Below, one piece after another: positions 34,504 to 44,821 of a stretch of DNA of 64,000 nt. The position numbers and the translations under genes were made by a program. Position 1 is the first letter of the stretch; the number at the start of each line of letters is the position of its first letter. The DNA is from Ooceraea biroi. Lineage: Eukaryota > Arthropoda > Insecta > Hymenoptera > Formicidae. The notes beneath the pieces are model-generated. The model ran no database searches. It had not been told where the DNA came from and saw only the letters and a list, made by a program, of their open reading frames with translations. The stretch is from assembly GCF_003672135.1 (NCBI RefSeq), contig NC_039508.1, positions 7,502,001-7,566,000 of the forward strand, given 5' to 3'.

Positions 34504-34745
34504 TTATTTTATAAATTTGATAAGTTAAATTTTCTATTCAAATGTATATATTTAATCGCGGACACTGGCCAATGTCAGATGGACGGACGAATTTTTCATA
34601 CATTAACTGCATGCCAACAATTTTGTTAGATTCAATGCAGAAATTTTTAACGTTCCAAGAACACATTCGTCTACTACATGCCAACAAATTTCGTCAGTCT
34701 TAAAACGTAGCGACTTACTATTCAAGAACAAAAGATGTTAATATG

Positions 34746-34857
34746 GTTAATTAATTAATGAAAAATCCATTGCGAAAAATATCACCCCACGCCAGGACTC
34801 GAACCTGGGACCTCCCTCTTTCCGGATTTTTCAATGGATTTTTCATTAATCTAGACT
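34746..34857 (-). repeat. tRNA-derived fragment inside piggyBac
   Basis: Minus strand: ggaggtcccaggttcgagtc then ctggcgtgggg, a T-arm with 5-bp stem (CCAGG/CCTGG), 7-base loop and part of the acceptor stem. No D or anticodon arm is present, so it is not a working tRNA. It is framed by an inverted aatgaaaaatccattg / caatggatttttcatt. Confidence 0.6.
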
Positions 34858-34859
34858 TG

Positions 34860-35530
34860 TTAAATCTTCTATTATTTTCGTTATTTTTATATCGTTATTA
34901 TTATATATATTTTTTGCGTTATAATACTAATTATTAATATTTCTATAATTAATAATAATACTACTAATATAATACTACTACTAATTATTAACAATACTTG
35001 TAATAATAATAATGTTCTATGTTATATAAATATACTTATTTTCCATAATTGTAGATTTTATTTATTTCGAAAATGATCCACTTTAATTCTGAAAATAAAT
35101 ACCTTTTTTGAAACGTGCATTATAACACTATTTTTAATACAATAATATTAGTTTCAACCAAAATAAAACTATTTTTAAATTGAAGTATTACATCTCCACA
35201 ATATGACCCTAAATTTGTGTCGGAAAATAATAAAAATTTAAAAAGTTATAATTGTTTTAGTGAAAAACTCAGTTTTTCACGATTTCTAAATTTGTGAATG
35301 TTTTATGTTACAATTAAATTTAGTTATTATTTAGTTATTATTTAGTTATATTACAATTAAAATTTGCATAAAAAGTCTATTTCTCCTTGTTATACAAGCT
35401 TTCAAAGTTATTATGTAATTTTGTAATTCAAATTGAATGAATAGGGTAAACACGGAAACCATTTAAAGTTGGTGGAGTCTATTGGACCCCATGTGACCAT
35501 TACGTGATTTTCTAGATGTGTGACCACGAA
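34860..35530. other. AT-rich 3' part of the piggyBac element
   Basis: No coding content; trinucleotide-like att/aat strings at 34880-35000. Serves as the remaining noncoding part of the deleted element. Confidence 0.5.
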
Positions 35531-35921
35531 GGGTTAAATAGAACTCGATTTTTTTCTCTAAATAAAAGTTATAGCTGACAATAAGAGGAATACAACGCTT
35601 TTTTGTTTTTTAAAATTGGATCTTTTTTCGCTGAATTACAGTGTTTCAAAGTTTATAATGTAAGTAAAAAGCTTCCACGCCCATAAGTACAGTGTGCGTA
35701 CTTTGCGACTCCAAACCTCCGCCTATTTGTGTGTATGTGCGTGTGCGTGCGCGCATATGCGTGTGTGTGCATATGTGTTGTTTCTATCCATTATCTGGAC
35801 TAATAATTTTCTTTTGTTCAAACTTCCGTTTGATGCTCCACCAGCTCCAGAGACGCATTCTCCCGTGCTTAGCATTACCCATGAACGACGTGGACGTGGC
35901 GGGGCTTTTGTCCCTTTGAGA

Positions 35922-36078
35922 TGCTTGATTTACGTGAGTCTCCTTGCCTCTCACAATTGGAGTGCTTGTTTAACGTGAGATCCCGTGCCTCTCACAATTG
36001 GGGTACTTGATTTACGTGAGTCCCCTTGCCTCTCACATTTGGGGTGCTTGTTTAACGTGAGTTCCCTTGCCTCTCACG
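35922..36078. repeat. Tandem repeat, four units of about 38-40 bp
   Basis: Units follow the pattern tgcttgatttacgtgagtc then ccttgcctctcacaattgggg; units alternate tgatttacgtg and tgtttaacgtg, so it can also be read as two units of about 76 bp. Confidence 0.88.
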
Positions 36079-36097
36079 GTTTTCTGGAAATCTAGGT

Positions 36098-36540
36098 CTA
36101 CAAATTTTGTTCAAAGTCCCCATTCGCCTGAATACATAGGTCAATCCTTCTCCCGAAATATCTCACAGTTTGAAGTAACATATTTCGTGGTATGTTCTTA
36201 CATGTAACTTGAATTCGCTGAATCATATCTTCTCTAGTCGTCGCTTCTAGTTCGAAAACAACATTCTTTAAGTATCCCCACAGATAAAAATCTGCCAAAG
36301 TCAACTCTGGTGATCGTGCTGGCCCGTCCCGACCATTCCACCTTCCATTGAAGTGCATGTGTAACAACTGCGTTACCATTCGTGCACGATGGGCACCTGC
36401 TCCATCTAACTGAACCCACATACTTTACCTTGTATGTGAGTCTACATGTTGAAGTAAAAGAGATAATTCATCTCGTAAAAAGTCCAGAAAGTTTTGCCCA
36501 TTCACATTTCCATGGAAAAAATGGACCAATTAACACTAGA
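36098..36540 (-). pseudogene. MLE transposase C-terminal fragment
   Basis: The minus strand reads FHGNVNGQNFLDFLRDELS, LLLQHVDSHTR, then MWVQLDGAGAHRARMVTQLL, NGRWNGRDGP, ARSPELTLADFYLWGYLKN and the tail ANGDFEQNL (stop at 36098). It is the same broad family as the DD41D elements (Q-x-DGA, RW-x-GR-x-GP, SPxLT--D). The WPP of the others is deleted and the third motif has Glu for Asp in SPE. The N-terminal half is absent. It may be the gene of the surrounding foldback element. Confidence 0.78.
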
Positions 36541-37169
36541 ACTACCAACGATTTACATGTACCTATTTCTATCGGAGAGATCAAAATGACTTGGTCTTCA
36601 AAAGAACAACTTAGTTTGTTGAAATTTAATATCATTTTACGTAAAGATGCACGCAATAGCAGCACAAAAATATATCGAAACGCAAAAATAGAAAGATTAA
36701 CAATAGCGCAATACGCTCTGTGTGCCACGTGCTCGTGACAAATTAAATGTTCTCGCACTTTCGCTTCCTAAATGAACAAATCTAATAACGAATATAAACT
36801 AATATGCTCTCTTCGTGTTATGCATACACGCCCACACAGCACACTTTATCTGAAAGATATCCCATAGATATTATTTTGGGATATCGCAATAGCCATAAGA
36901 TATCCCAAGATGATCTCAGTTATCCGTGGGATGTACAAAATATGCACAAGTGTCCGCCTAAAATCTGCCTAGGGGATATCCTACAGATATCGCAGACGAC
37001 ATCCAGAGGATGTCCGAGTGATGTTATGAGATATCGCATACAGCACAAAAGTCCGAGAGACATCGAAGGGATGTCTAAAGGACATTTTATATCCTGGACA
37101 TCCCTTCGACATCCTTCGGACTTTTGTTTTGCTGTATGAGATGTAGCATTCAATATCGTATGTATAGAT

Positions 37170-37355
37170 ATTCCACATAGCACAGAAAGTTCAAAAAGAA
37201 TTCATTTGTATGTCACAAATGCTAAGTTCATTTTCAGAAGCAAAAAGAATAGAAAAAATGTTATGGAGCGTAAAAGAATTCTTTTTGCATCTGAAAATTA
37301 ACTCACAATTTGTGACATACAAGTGAATTTTTTTAACTCTCTGTGCTATCTGGGA
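37170..37355. repeat. Hairpin MITE, CACATAGCACAGA ends
   Basis: Arms such as tccacatagcacagaaagtt and the opposite tgtgctatctggg; the inner tttgtatgtcacaaatg is mirrored by cacaatttgtgacatacaa. Confidence 0.8.
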
Positions 37356-37696
37356 TATCTACATATCTACGATATTGAATGCTACATAATAATACATTTC
37401 TGACATTTCATAAAATAAAGAAGGGGATAACTATATATAAAAGAAGTTTACATTGCAGAATAAATGTTTATTTATATAATCAGTCTTTCAATGTAAAAAT
37501 CGGCTGTAGAAGTATATATTAATCTTATATAATAGTAAAAAATCTTTTTAAAAAAACATAAAGTTTACAATAACATAACTTTTCATTTATAAAAGGAAAC
37601 TTTATAAACTTTATAAACATAACTCTTAACAGTACCTCTTAAAATTATCACAAGTTTCTAAGTGTTAAAAGTAAATAAAAAATTCTTAGATATATT

Positions 37697-38212
37697 ATGC
37701 GTGACAAGTCTAACAATGACATTGATAACAGAGAGAAAAAATATTTCACCGTTCCGTACATCAAGGATTTCGGTGAGAATGTTGAAAGGATTTTGAAGTC
37801 TTTTTGTTTGAAGATTGTTTTTAGCATTCCTAATAGGCTTGATAGTATCATACGGAGGGGTAAAGATAGATTAGACGATCTAAATTGTACCGAAATTGTC
37901 TATAAGATTGAGTGTAAGGATTGTGAAGCTTGTTATGTGGGGCAAACCAAAAGACATTTAAAGATGAGATTTGGCGAGCACATGTCAGACATCTGCAAAA
38001 ATGCTAGTGACCACTCTGTTGTCAGTAAACACCGATATGTTAATGGTCATGATTTTGATTGGTCCAAACCAATTATTTTACATCACGAAAAACATAGAAG
38101 GAAGAGAGAAATTGCCGAGATGTTCTATATTAAAAAACACAACTCGGTCAACCTTCAAACGGATACTGACAACTTACCTGACATTTACGAAAACATAATA
38201 CGACTCGTATAA
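37697..38212 (+). CDS. PLE linker and GIY-YIG nuclease, open
   Basis: This is an uninterrupted frame of 171 codons. It has the linker EKKYFTVPYIKDFGENVERI, then TEIVYKIECKDCEACYVGQT, GEHMSDICKNASDHSVVSKH, HRRKREIAEMFYIKKH and LQTDTDNLPDIYENIIRLV. The GIY-YIG hallmark is present as YKI...CYVGQTK, with Cys-x2-Cys and the downstream Arg and His; the C-terminal Glu is in EIAEM. The reverse transcriptase is missing. The remaining frame has no stops, so the copy is fairly young. It is the best preserved relative of the fragments at 841-1245 and 2942-3215. Confidence 0.85.
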   Translation: MRDKSNNDIDNREKKYFTVPYIKDFGENVERILKSFCLKIVFSIPNRLDSIIRRGKDRLDDLNCTEIVYKIECKDCEACYVGQTKRHLKMRFGEHMSDICKNASDHSVVSKHRYVNGHDFDWSKPIILHHEKHRRKREIAEMFYIKKHNSVNLQTDTDNLPDIYENIIRLV

Positions 38213-38525
38213 ATAGACTAGCTTTGTGTGGATTGCTTTCAGTGTTCGCTCATGTTTCCTTTCTGGTCAGAATTGATTTTCTCTTGAAACTTATGCTTTC
38301 TTTGTTCTGCTGTGACACCAAATGATTAATTGTTTTACCACTTTCTGACATGTTCATTTATTTATTAATTAATTTTTTCTGCGACTTTCTACGTATAATC
38401 GACAATGAGTTTTCTTTTTCTTTGGTGTTTCTTTTTTCATTTTATGTATTAATTGCGCTTATTTTTATTGACATTGTTATGGTTTGGTTTGCACAGATTA
38501 ATTTAATGTCCAATTTTGTATGATT

Positions 38526-38568
38526 ATCACCTGAAAAGGACCCAAACCAAGGGTCGAAACGTTGTGAT
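38526..38568 (+). ncRNA. Hammerhead-like motif in PLE 3' tail (copy 4)
   Basis: ATCAC pairs with GTGAT around CTGAAAAG, a clean 5-bp stem GACCC/GGGTC with loop aaaccaa, and GAAACGTT. C3 is kept but position 8 is A, an unpaired change. The stem II helix is the best in the window. Confidence 0.55.
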
Positions 38569-38650
38569 CAATTTAATCAAATATATTGCCAGTTAAGGCC
38601 GAAATAATTAAAGTTTCCATCTATTTATTCTGCATAAAAAATTCTTGTAA

Positions 38651-39085
38651 GTTCTGCAGCACAAAGAAAAAGCTTTAAACACATACCTCCGATATAACAC
38701 GAAACATAAACATAATACAAAAAGTAATAAAATACGAAATAATACGAAAAGTAATAAAAGTATTATTGTTTATGGTCTTGCTGCTTCCTCATTGTCATTG
38801 TTCGAATGTCTTATGTATCTTTCTTTGACATGTCTTAGCCAGTCTATAATACACTTTTTTATTCCCAGTAGTGTTGCATCATTATGCAACTGTATTAGAA
38901 TTGCCGAAAATTAAAATAATATCATTGTTTTATACTTTACTGAAAAAAACTGGATGATGTATATCTTTTTCAATTATATGTTAAATTTACGCTCTACAAT
39001 TTTGTGAAATGGTGATAATAATTGTTGCGGTTTAGAAGATGGTAGTGTTATAATTGTTCAACAAATAGTACGACATGTGCAGTTG
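38651..39085. other. Unassigned interval inside the 36829-40517 element
   Basis: AT-rich; short stretches look like worn coding sequence in several frames but nothing is readable. Confidence 0.35.
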
Positions 39086-39312
39086 AATGATTTTGTGACA
39101 ATAGGAAAGAAGTTTGTACGAAAAACATATTTTTACAATACTCCTTGCACATCTAGTTTACTAGACACGTATGTCGTTTCAAAAATCGGAATCAGCGTTA
39201 TCGCAAACTAGAATATGGCTATTGTCTAAAGTAAAACGAAAATTTTTTAAAATACCATGTGGAAATGATAAATACGTTATCGTACCATTACTGCACAATG
39301 AAAATGATTAAT
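39086..39312 (+). pseudogene. Coding remnant, family not recognised
   Basis: Plus-strand stretches read FVTIGKKFVRKTYFYNTPCT SSLLDTYVVSKIG and, in a second frame, RIWLLSKVKRKFFKIPCGND then KYVIVPLLHNEND with stop at 39309-39311. The ending (…VPLLH plus acidic residues) and PC-SS-L motif look like the C-terminus of an insect transposon-encoded protein. I cannot name it. Confidence 0.35.
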
Positions 39313-39560
39313 TAATGATTGATTAAAGCTCACCTGTAACTTAACCTCGCTGTGAATTGTATAATATTGTTATCATTCAATTATTCACTTCACTTATTTC
39401 GTTTTCTCTCTCTCTCATACACACACACACATCACGTACGCACATCACATACTTATTTACTCTTACTCATTTAAATAATTCACTCCTGTACTCGATCACT
39501 CTCTCGCTGACTGTCAATCCCTTGTTCGCTCACTCGATCTATAACCATAACCTACAAAGG

Positions 39561-39908
39561 TCTAGATCAGAGAGAATCTAGAGAGAGTGGAGCGGATTGA
39601 CCGGAAGCCGCCATTAACAGCGCAACTTTTGGGGAAGATTTAATACACACATACACCAACACACATACAAAATAATACTTTGCTAATATATTATTACAGT
39701 GTTATATTTTGACACTCTTACGTCTTCCATCATTCAACTACGCGTTCAAAAGTGCAAATATGCCAGAATATGTAGCGTCAGTCCATGTCAGTCTCATTGA
39801 AAGTGCGAAATGTACAAAGTTAACGGAAGTTGCCCTGTTAATGGCGACACCAATCAGAAAAGGGAACACGATCCGCTCCACTCCCTCTAGATTCTCTCTG
39901 GTCTAGAT
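39561..39908. repeat. Hairpin element, CTAGATCAGAGAGAATC ends
   Basis: Arms of about 55 bp: tctagatcagagagaatcta, gagtggagcggattg ... cgccattaacag and its complement at 39835-39908. No transposase. Confidence 0.82.
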
Positions 39909-41432
39909 ATATCGCTAGCGCTCTCTCGCGGCAGAAAGTGCAACTGTACAACAATCGACGTTGACGACGACGTTGCTTTGGACTTTGCATCGCAATATCT
40001 CCGCTCGTAGGGCACATAGTGAAAAAATAAGATCATTTTTCTCATGCAAATCATACCCAAGCTATCGATTGAGTCTACTTAGAACTTGATCAATTTACCC
40101 GTTATTGAGATCTGATAATTTCGGGTACTCGCAGCTCGCCGACTTGCGTAAATTCACGGTGCGGTCTCACGCTACGCGTTTACTTGATATCTATGACATT
40201 CTCAACTTTCTTATGTATAATATATAATTCATTGCAAAATGATATCCGAGAGACATCGAAGGGATGTCTAAAGGACATTTTATATCCTGTGGACATCCCT
40301 ACGACGTTCTTCAGACTTTTGTGCGTGATGATATCCTGACATGCGGATGTCCTGCAGATATCCTGTCGATATCACGCAATACGAAGATTTCAGTAGGATA
40401 TCGTAAGGATATCCTTTTGGGATATCCTAGATGCTACTTACTTGGATATCTCTGGGATTGTATTAGTAAATCTGCAACAATTTGGGATATCCTCAGGATA
40501 AAGTTGCTGTGTGGGCGAACATATATCTAACAAAAGGTTTATTTATCTTTGACACGTTGCACGCTTTCTGTATCGGTGAGCTCATCCGCGACCGGCCTAC
40601 CTAAAAGGAGAGAGAACGTTCGCCGCGCTACGCAAGCATATGTATATATCGAATTAATTAAGGCGCGTTTCCACATAATTAAAGATAAGACAAAACCGTA
40701 AGAGGGCGCCAGAATTACTAATTTCCAACATAGTTAAAAAAACGTGCATTTGTATATATTTTTTGTTATACTTAAGAAAAATAAAAAATAAGATGTAATA
40801 AAAATGACTAATCAGTATAACAAAATACCAAACAAGTCATTTTGGCCCTCTTGGTAAATCTAATATTAAATAACCGTTAAGGATATCGCACCATACGTAA
40901 ATACTCCAACGATGTTGATTATCTACTTCCCTGAACCACCAAGGATTGACACACACAAAGAGGTAGAGGTTTGGAGTCACAAAGTGTACGCACACTGTAC
41001 TTATGGGCGTGGAAGCTTTTTACTTACATTATAAACTTTGAAACACTGTAACTCAGCGAAAAATGATCCAATTTTAAAAAACAAAAAAGCGTTGTATTCC
41101 TCTCATTGTCAACTATAACTTTTATTTAGAGAAAAAAATCGACTTCTATTTAAAAAAATGGCCGCCATGATGAAATCTCTAAAGTGCCGCCATCTACTAT
41201 TAAACTGATAATACCATCATCTTCCCCTCTCGAGGTTATAAAACTTTTGTCTGAAACATTGTTTTGAAAACTTTTTCCTTTTCGAGTTATTCGCGTGGAT
41301 GGATTAAAATGAGCCACCCTGTATACTGCATCCAGCGAGAGAACGTTATCGGAGCAGACGAAAACGCGTTCCGCACAGATCTCCTCCCTAGAGACCCCCC
41401 ACAACGCCGCGATACAAGCACGTTAATGCTAT

Positions 41433-42187
41433 TAGAGATCCTATAGTATAACAGAGATGCGCCAATGATCACGTGATTACGATATTTTGCTGATTGGTCA
41501 GAGTAAATTGTATAAACGTAGCCGCTGCCATGTTGAATTTCTCGTTGCCATGTTGAATCTGTCACTATCTTTCATACAAGTTTGTACATGTTTCTTTTGA
41601 CGTCTTTATTTTTCATAGTCGTTTATGTAATGAATTATTTTCATTTCTTCATTAAATAATGTTTTGCATTAATTGTCGCTTATTTTATGCACATAATTTA
41701 CCATGCCAACCAATTGTGCTGCAAATCGCTGTACGAACAGCAACAAAGGTTATGCAGTAAATTTCTATTAGTATCACTCACCTCACAAATTCTTTGCGAG
41801 GTTGTGGATCGCCAATCGGGGTTCCTTGAAAGAGCAGCTATCCATTTCTTACGACAATCTGCATTTGCTGGGACATTAAATACTACATAACCTTTGTTGC
41901 TGTTCGTACAGCGATTTGCAGCACAATTGGTTGGCATGGTAAATTCTGTGCACAAAATATGCGACAATTAATACAAAACATTATTTAATGAAGAAATGAA
42001 AATAATTCATTACATAAACGACTATGAAAAATAAAGACGTCCAAAGAAACATGTACTAACTTGTATGAAAGATAGTGACAGATTCAACATGGCAGCGGCT
42101 ACGTTTATACAATTTACTCTGACCAATCAGCAAAATATCGCAATCACGTGATCATTGGCGCATCTCTGTTATACTATAGGATCTCTA
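41433..42187 (-). mobile_element. Palindromic THAP/P-like element
   Basis: Flanked by an exact 8-bp direct repeat AATGCTAT (41425-41432, 42188-42195). Ends tagagatcctatagtataac and complement. Arms 41433-41752 and about 41890-42187 are inverted copies of the same 5' end; the 137-bp centre holds the rest of one THAP exon. An 8-bp duplication fits P elements. Confidence 0.83.
41782..41937 (-). CDS. THAP zinc-finger exon (P-element-like transposase start)
   Basis: ATG at 41937; 52 codons to a donor GAG|GTGAGT. It reads MPTNCAANRCTNSNKGYVVF, NVPANADCRKKWIAALSRNP and DWRSTTSQRICE. It has the C2CH spacing of a THAP domain: Cys5, Cys10, then Cys51, with the following x2-His expected at the start of the next exon. 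THAP domains bind DNA at P-element ends. The next exon does not exist here; beyond the donor the sequence turns into the inverted copy of the 5' arm. Half of this exon (the first about 16 codons) is therefore present twice, facing. Confidence 0.8.
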
Positions 42188-42273
42188 AATGCTATTATAC
42201 ACGCCATCACTACGCCACGCTATCCCCACTTCGCCCGCCTATGCGCAGACGGATAAAGTTCTCTCGCTGGACG

Positions 42274-42281
<8 letters not shown>

Positions 42282-42324
<43 letters not shown>
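42282..42324. repeat. (TG)n microsatellite
   Basis: About 21 TG units, uninterrupted. Confidence 0.95.
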
Positions 42325-42328
<4 letters not shown>

Positions 42329-42410
42329 CATATAAAGGTCAAAAAGTAACTGCAAAAAATTCGATTTTTTCAATCTGTCACAATAATAAGGCCCCTTAAA
42401 AATATTTTTA

Positions 42411-43313
42411 TGGTAAATCTACCGATTAGCGTACCCACCTCTTATCACCTTGTCTTTGACATATATTATAGAGGTCACCCTCCTGAATGACCTTCAAAAG
42501 ATTTTAGCCGTCGGTCGTTGTTTACTAAAAAGTTATTAACAAAAGAAGTTTAATGATTTTGCACGAATTTTCAGCCGTCCACGACAAGCAAAAGGTTATA
42601 TTTTCCGAAACTGGAGCCCCGGACACATACGCTCGGTTTCAGCCCGCTTCGAGGGCGGGGGGCAGGGCTTTGCCCCCCCGTCAGAACCAGTGTAACAGAT
42701 TTTACCGTACAGATTTTGATCACCTGGTACACAGCACGGATCCCGGTGGGGAGGGGGCGAAGCGGGCTGAAAACGAGCGTATGTGTCCGAGGCTCCAGTT
42801 TCGGAAAATATAGCCTAACCAGGTTAGGTTAGGTTAGGTTAAAGCAGAGAATACTTTGTATTTAACTGTTTATGCTTTTGGTTAAAGTGAAGAATACTTT
42901 GTACTTACATTAAAAGAAACTATTCTATATATTAACGATTCACTGCTTTAAATGACTTTCCTTCTTTCGTTCATATACATATTCGTCGTTTATATCTTTC
43001 AATATTCAAAATAACTACTATATTTGCAAAATTTCTTTTGTTAATAATTTTCATAAACAACGATCGACGACTAAAACCTAGTGCAGGTTATTCGGGAAGG
43101 TGACCTTTGTAATATATGTCAATATTATGTTCTTGGTTCGCGTAGACAGCTGAAAATTCGTGCAAAATCATTAAACTTCTTTTGTTAATAACTTTTTAGT
43201 AAACAACGACCGACGGTTAAAATTTGCACATTGTTACTCAGAGAGGTGACCTTTATAATATATGTCAAGGACAAGGTGATAGGAGGTGGGTACGCTAATC
43301 GGTAGATTTACCA
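42411..43313. mobile_element. TIR element with TTAGG repeats (member 1)
   Basis: Ends tggtaaatctaccgattagc and complement (gctaatcggtagattta cca). Each end holds a shared module (aacttcttttgttaataac and gacttaaaa-like neighbours). A GC-rich inner palindrome (tatattttccgaaactggag, 42590-42825) is followed by four TTAGG units (42818-42840). Closely related to 61225-62251. Confidence 0.82.
42818..42841 (+). repeat. Telomere-type TTAGG repeats inside an element
   Basis: Four TTAGG units (ggttaggttaggttaggtta). TTAGG is the telomere repeat of most insects; here it is interior to a DNA element. Confidence 0.9.
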
Positions 43314-43436
43314 TTTTTATTTTTAATGATAGAAATAAACATTTTAATTGAATTGGTAATAATCACGGCAAACGAGCAAGCTGGTTGTTGATAGCTGATC
43401 AATTTATTATTCATCCAATGGTACAGATGAATCAAT

Positions 43437-43477
43437 AACAAACGTTTCGGTCACATCATTGGATCATCTTCAATGTT
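43437..43477 (-). ncRNA. Hammerhead-like motif, minus PLE tail (copy 5a)
   Basis: Mirror of the motif at 46536-46576: AACA/TGTT stem I, TTGAAGAT core, GAAACGTT. Confidence 0.42.
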
Positions 43478-43988
43478 AATTTAAAATTTCAAAAAAGCGG
43501 TATCCTGTTACAAATCAAACATGTATAAACAATTTGTCGTTCGGCTGAAAAACCAGAATAAAAATGAACAGCTGTATACTCACATATTAAATCAAAAATA
43601 TAAATCGGAAACATCTATTATAAATTGTAAGTCGTAATTGAGGTCAACAAAAATAAAAAATCCAGTAAAAATTAGTCATTGCAATTGTCATTCCAAGAGC
43701 AGTTAGCCGTGTAACCTGTCACATCAGCAACATCAGATATACGAAAAATGCTTTTGAAAAAACGAATGTATAGGAAAATCGTTATGAAATTGAATACTCA
43801 CATAGTGTAGCAGAGTCATTATATATAATAAAACTTTCTTTATATGTACTGCAAAACAAGACTTAACCACGACACACGAACATATTTCACCATTTCTCTC
43901 TGATGTATTAGAGGCGACTGGGATAAATCGAGCGCTCAACAGATCACAACATCCACACAAACAGCCCAGGAAAATATTAAAAATAAGG

Positions 43989-44820
43989 TTATTGGGAAGA
44001 AAATAAGTCTAGGATAGGAAGATAAACCTCCGGTAACGCCAACGTATCGGTTTGCAAATTGAGGGAGTTTGGTTGTAGTTTGATATTAACCATTTCAGAA
44101 ACGAGTCTTTTTTTATACGAACTCTCCTCATCAAGGATATGTACATCGTTCCATTTAAACTCGTGACCGGAGGTCAATCTATGATTGGAGATAACCGAAG
44201 GGGATCCCCCTCTTTTTAAAATATCTCTCTTATGCTCATTAACTCTGGTATGGAGTTGTCGTTTTGTCTGGCCGACATAGGAAGCGTCGCATTCGTTGCA
44301 TGTGATCTTGTACACAACATTACAGTGAGACATTACGCTCAACGTATCCTTCTTGTTTCGTATCAGACTCCTTAACGAATTTTTAGGTTGGAACGCCGTG
44401 TCAAAATTAAGTTTTTTGGGCTTATCGATAAAAATCTCTGATATATTTTTTATGTATGGTAAGGAAAACCATTTCCTGTTTTCAATTTCGTGTGTAACAT
44501 TGTTTGAGCCATAGCAATATTTCTTCAATCTTTTATTAATGCTCGAAAAAATGAATTGAAGGGGATAAGAGTTGTCCAGTAAAGTGTTTATCATAAATTC
44601 GAAATTCTTTTTGTGGAATTGAGGATCAGAAATCTGTAAGACCTTATCGGTCAACCCGAAAATCACACCTCGTTTATGTGAGGTAGGGTGGTGAGAAAAG
44701 AAATTTAGGTATCTTCCAGAGAATGTTGGTTTATGATACCAATCCAGATTGATGTTTCCGTGGTCAAAAATTATCGAAATGTCAAGAAAGTTAATACTAT
44801 TATTGTTGTTATTGTTATTA
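43989..44820 (-). CDS. PLE protein, C-terminal part (inverted copy)
   Basis: The open frame runs from the junction at 44820 to the stop at 43989. It lacks the YVDD motif but keeps INFLDISIIFDHGNINL, WYHKPTFSGRYLNF, the linker and the complete GIY-YIG domain (VVYKITCNECDASYVGQTKR). The residues from MIFGLTDKVLQISDPQFHKK onward are the same as in the plus copy. No ATG precedes it, so translation is unlikely. Confidence 0.85.
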
Positions 44821-44821
44821 T

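Larger units (their letters stand above)
33862..35533 (+). mobile_element. piggyBac-like element, internally deleted
   Basis: Flanked by TTAA on both sides (33858-33861, 35534-35537) with TIRs cccttcgtggtcac / gtgaccacgaaggg. 1.67 kb, against 2.4 kb or more for autonomous copies. Confidence 0.92.
37440..38650 (+). mobile_element. 5'-truncated Penelope-like element
   Basis: Only the last part of the PLE protein and the 3' tail are present. Its ends are tgcagaataaatg on the left and tttattctgca on the right, an inverted pair of 11 bp at the insertion borders. Confidence 0.8.
36829..40517. mobile_element. TIR element dense in GATATCC-type repeats
   Basis: Ends cgcccacacagcacacttta and the complement (gctgtgtgggcg). 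Subterminal 250-300 bp at both ends are packed with gatatcc/ggatatc and gacatcc strings in both orientations (36860-37130, 40240-40500), in the same style as 18177-20236. The middle is occupied by a hairpin MITE, a PLE and another hairpin element. Confidence 0.78.
33462..41321. mobile_element. Foldback MLE-type element hosting several insertions
   Basis: Outer ends cagggtggctcattataatc and the complement (…gagccaccctg), TA on both sides. The right arm is continuous (about 40950-41321). The left arm is broken into 33462-33633, a 0.2-kb extra segment, then 33845-33861, a piggyBac element, and 35534-35750. Reassembling the arm needs exactly the removal of the piggyBac and one TTAA. The interior carries a tandem repeat, an MLE transposase fragment and the 36829-40517 element. 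Confidence 0.85.

Noticed and set aside
34770..34818. Possible tRNA gene on the minus strand
   Set aside because: Only the T-arm and half of the acceptor are present; no D-arm or anticodon arm at the right distance.
35692..35978. Cys/Val/Arg-rich frames of 75-94 codons
   Set aside because: They cross a gtgtgcgtgcgcgc simple repeat; translations of microsatellite.
43733..43960. 75-codon frame repeated exactly at 46053-46280
   Set aside because: It lies in the 3' untranslated tail of both PLE copies and is duplicated with them; no domain is recognised.
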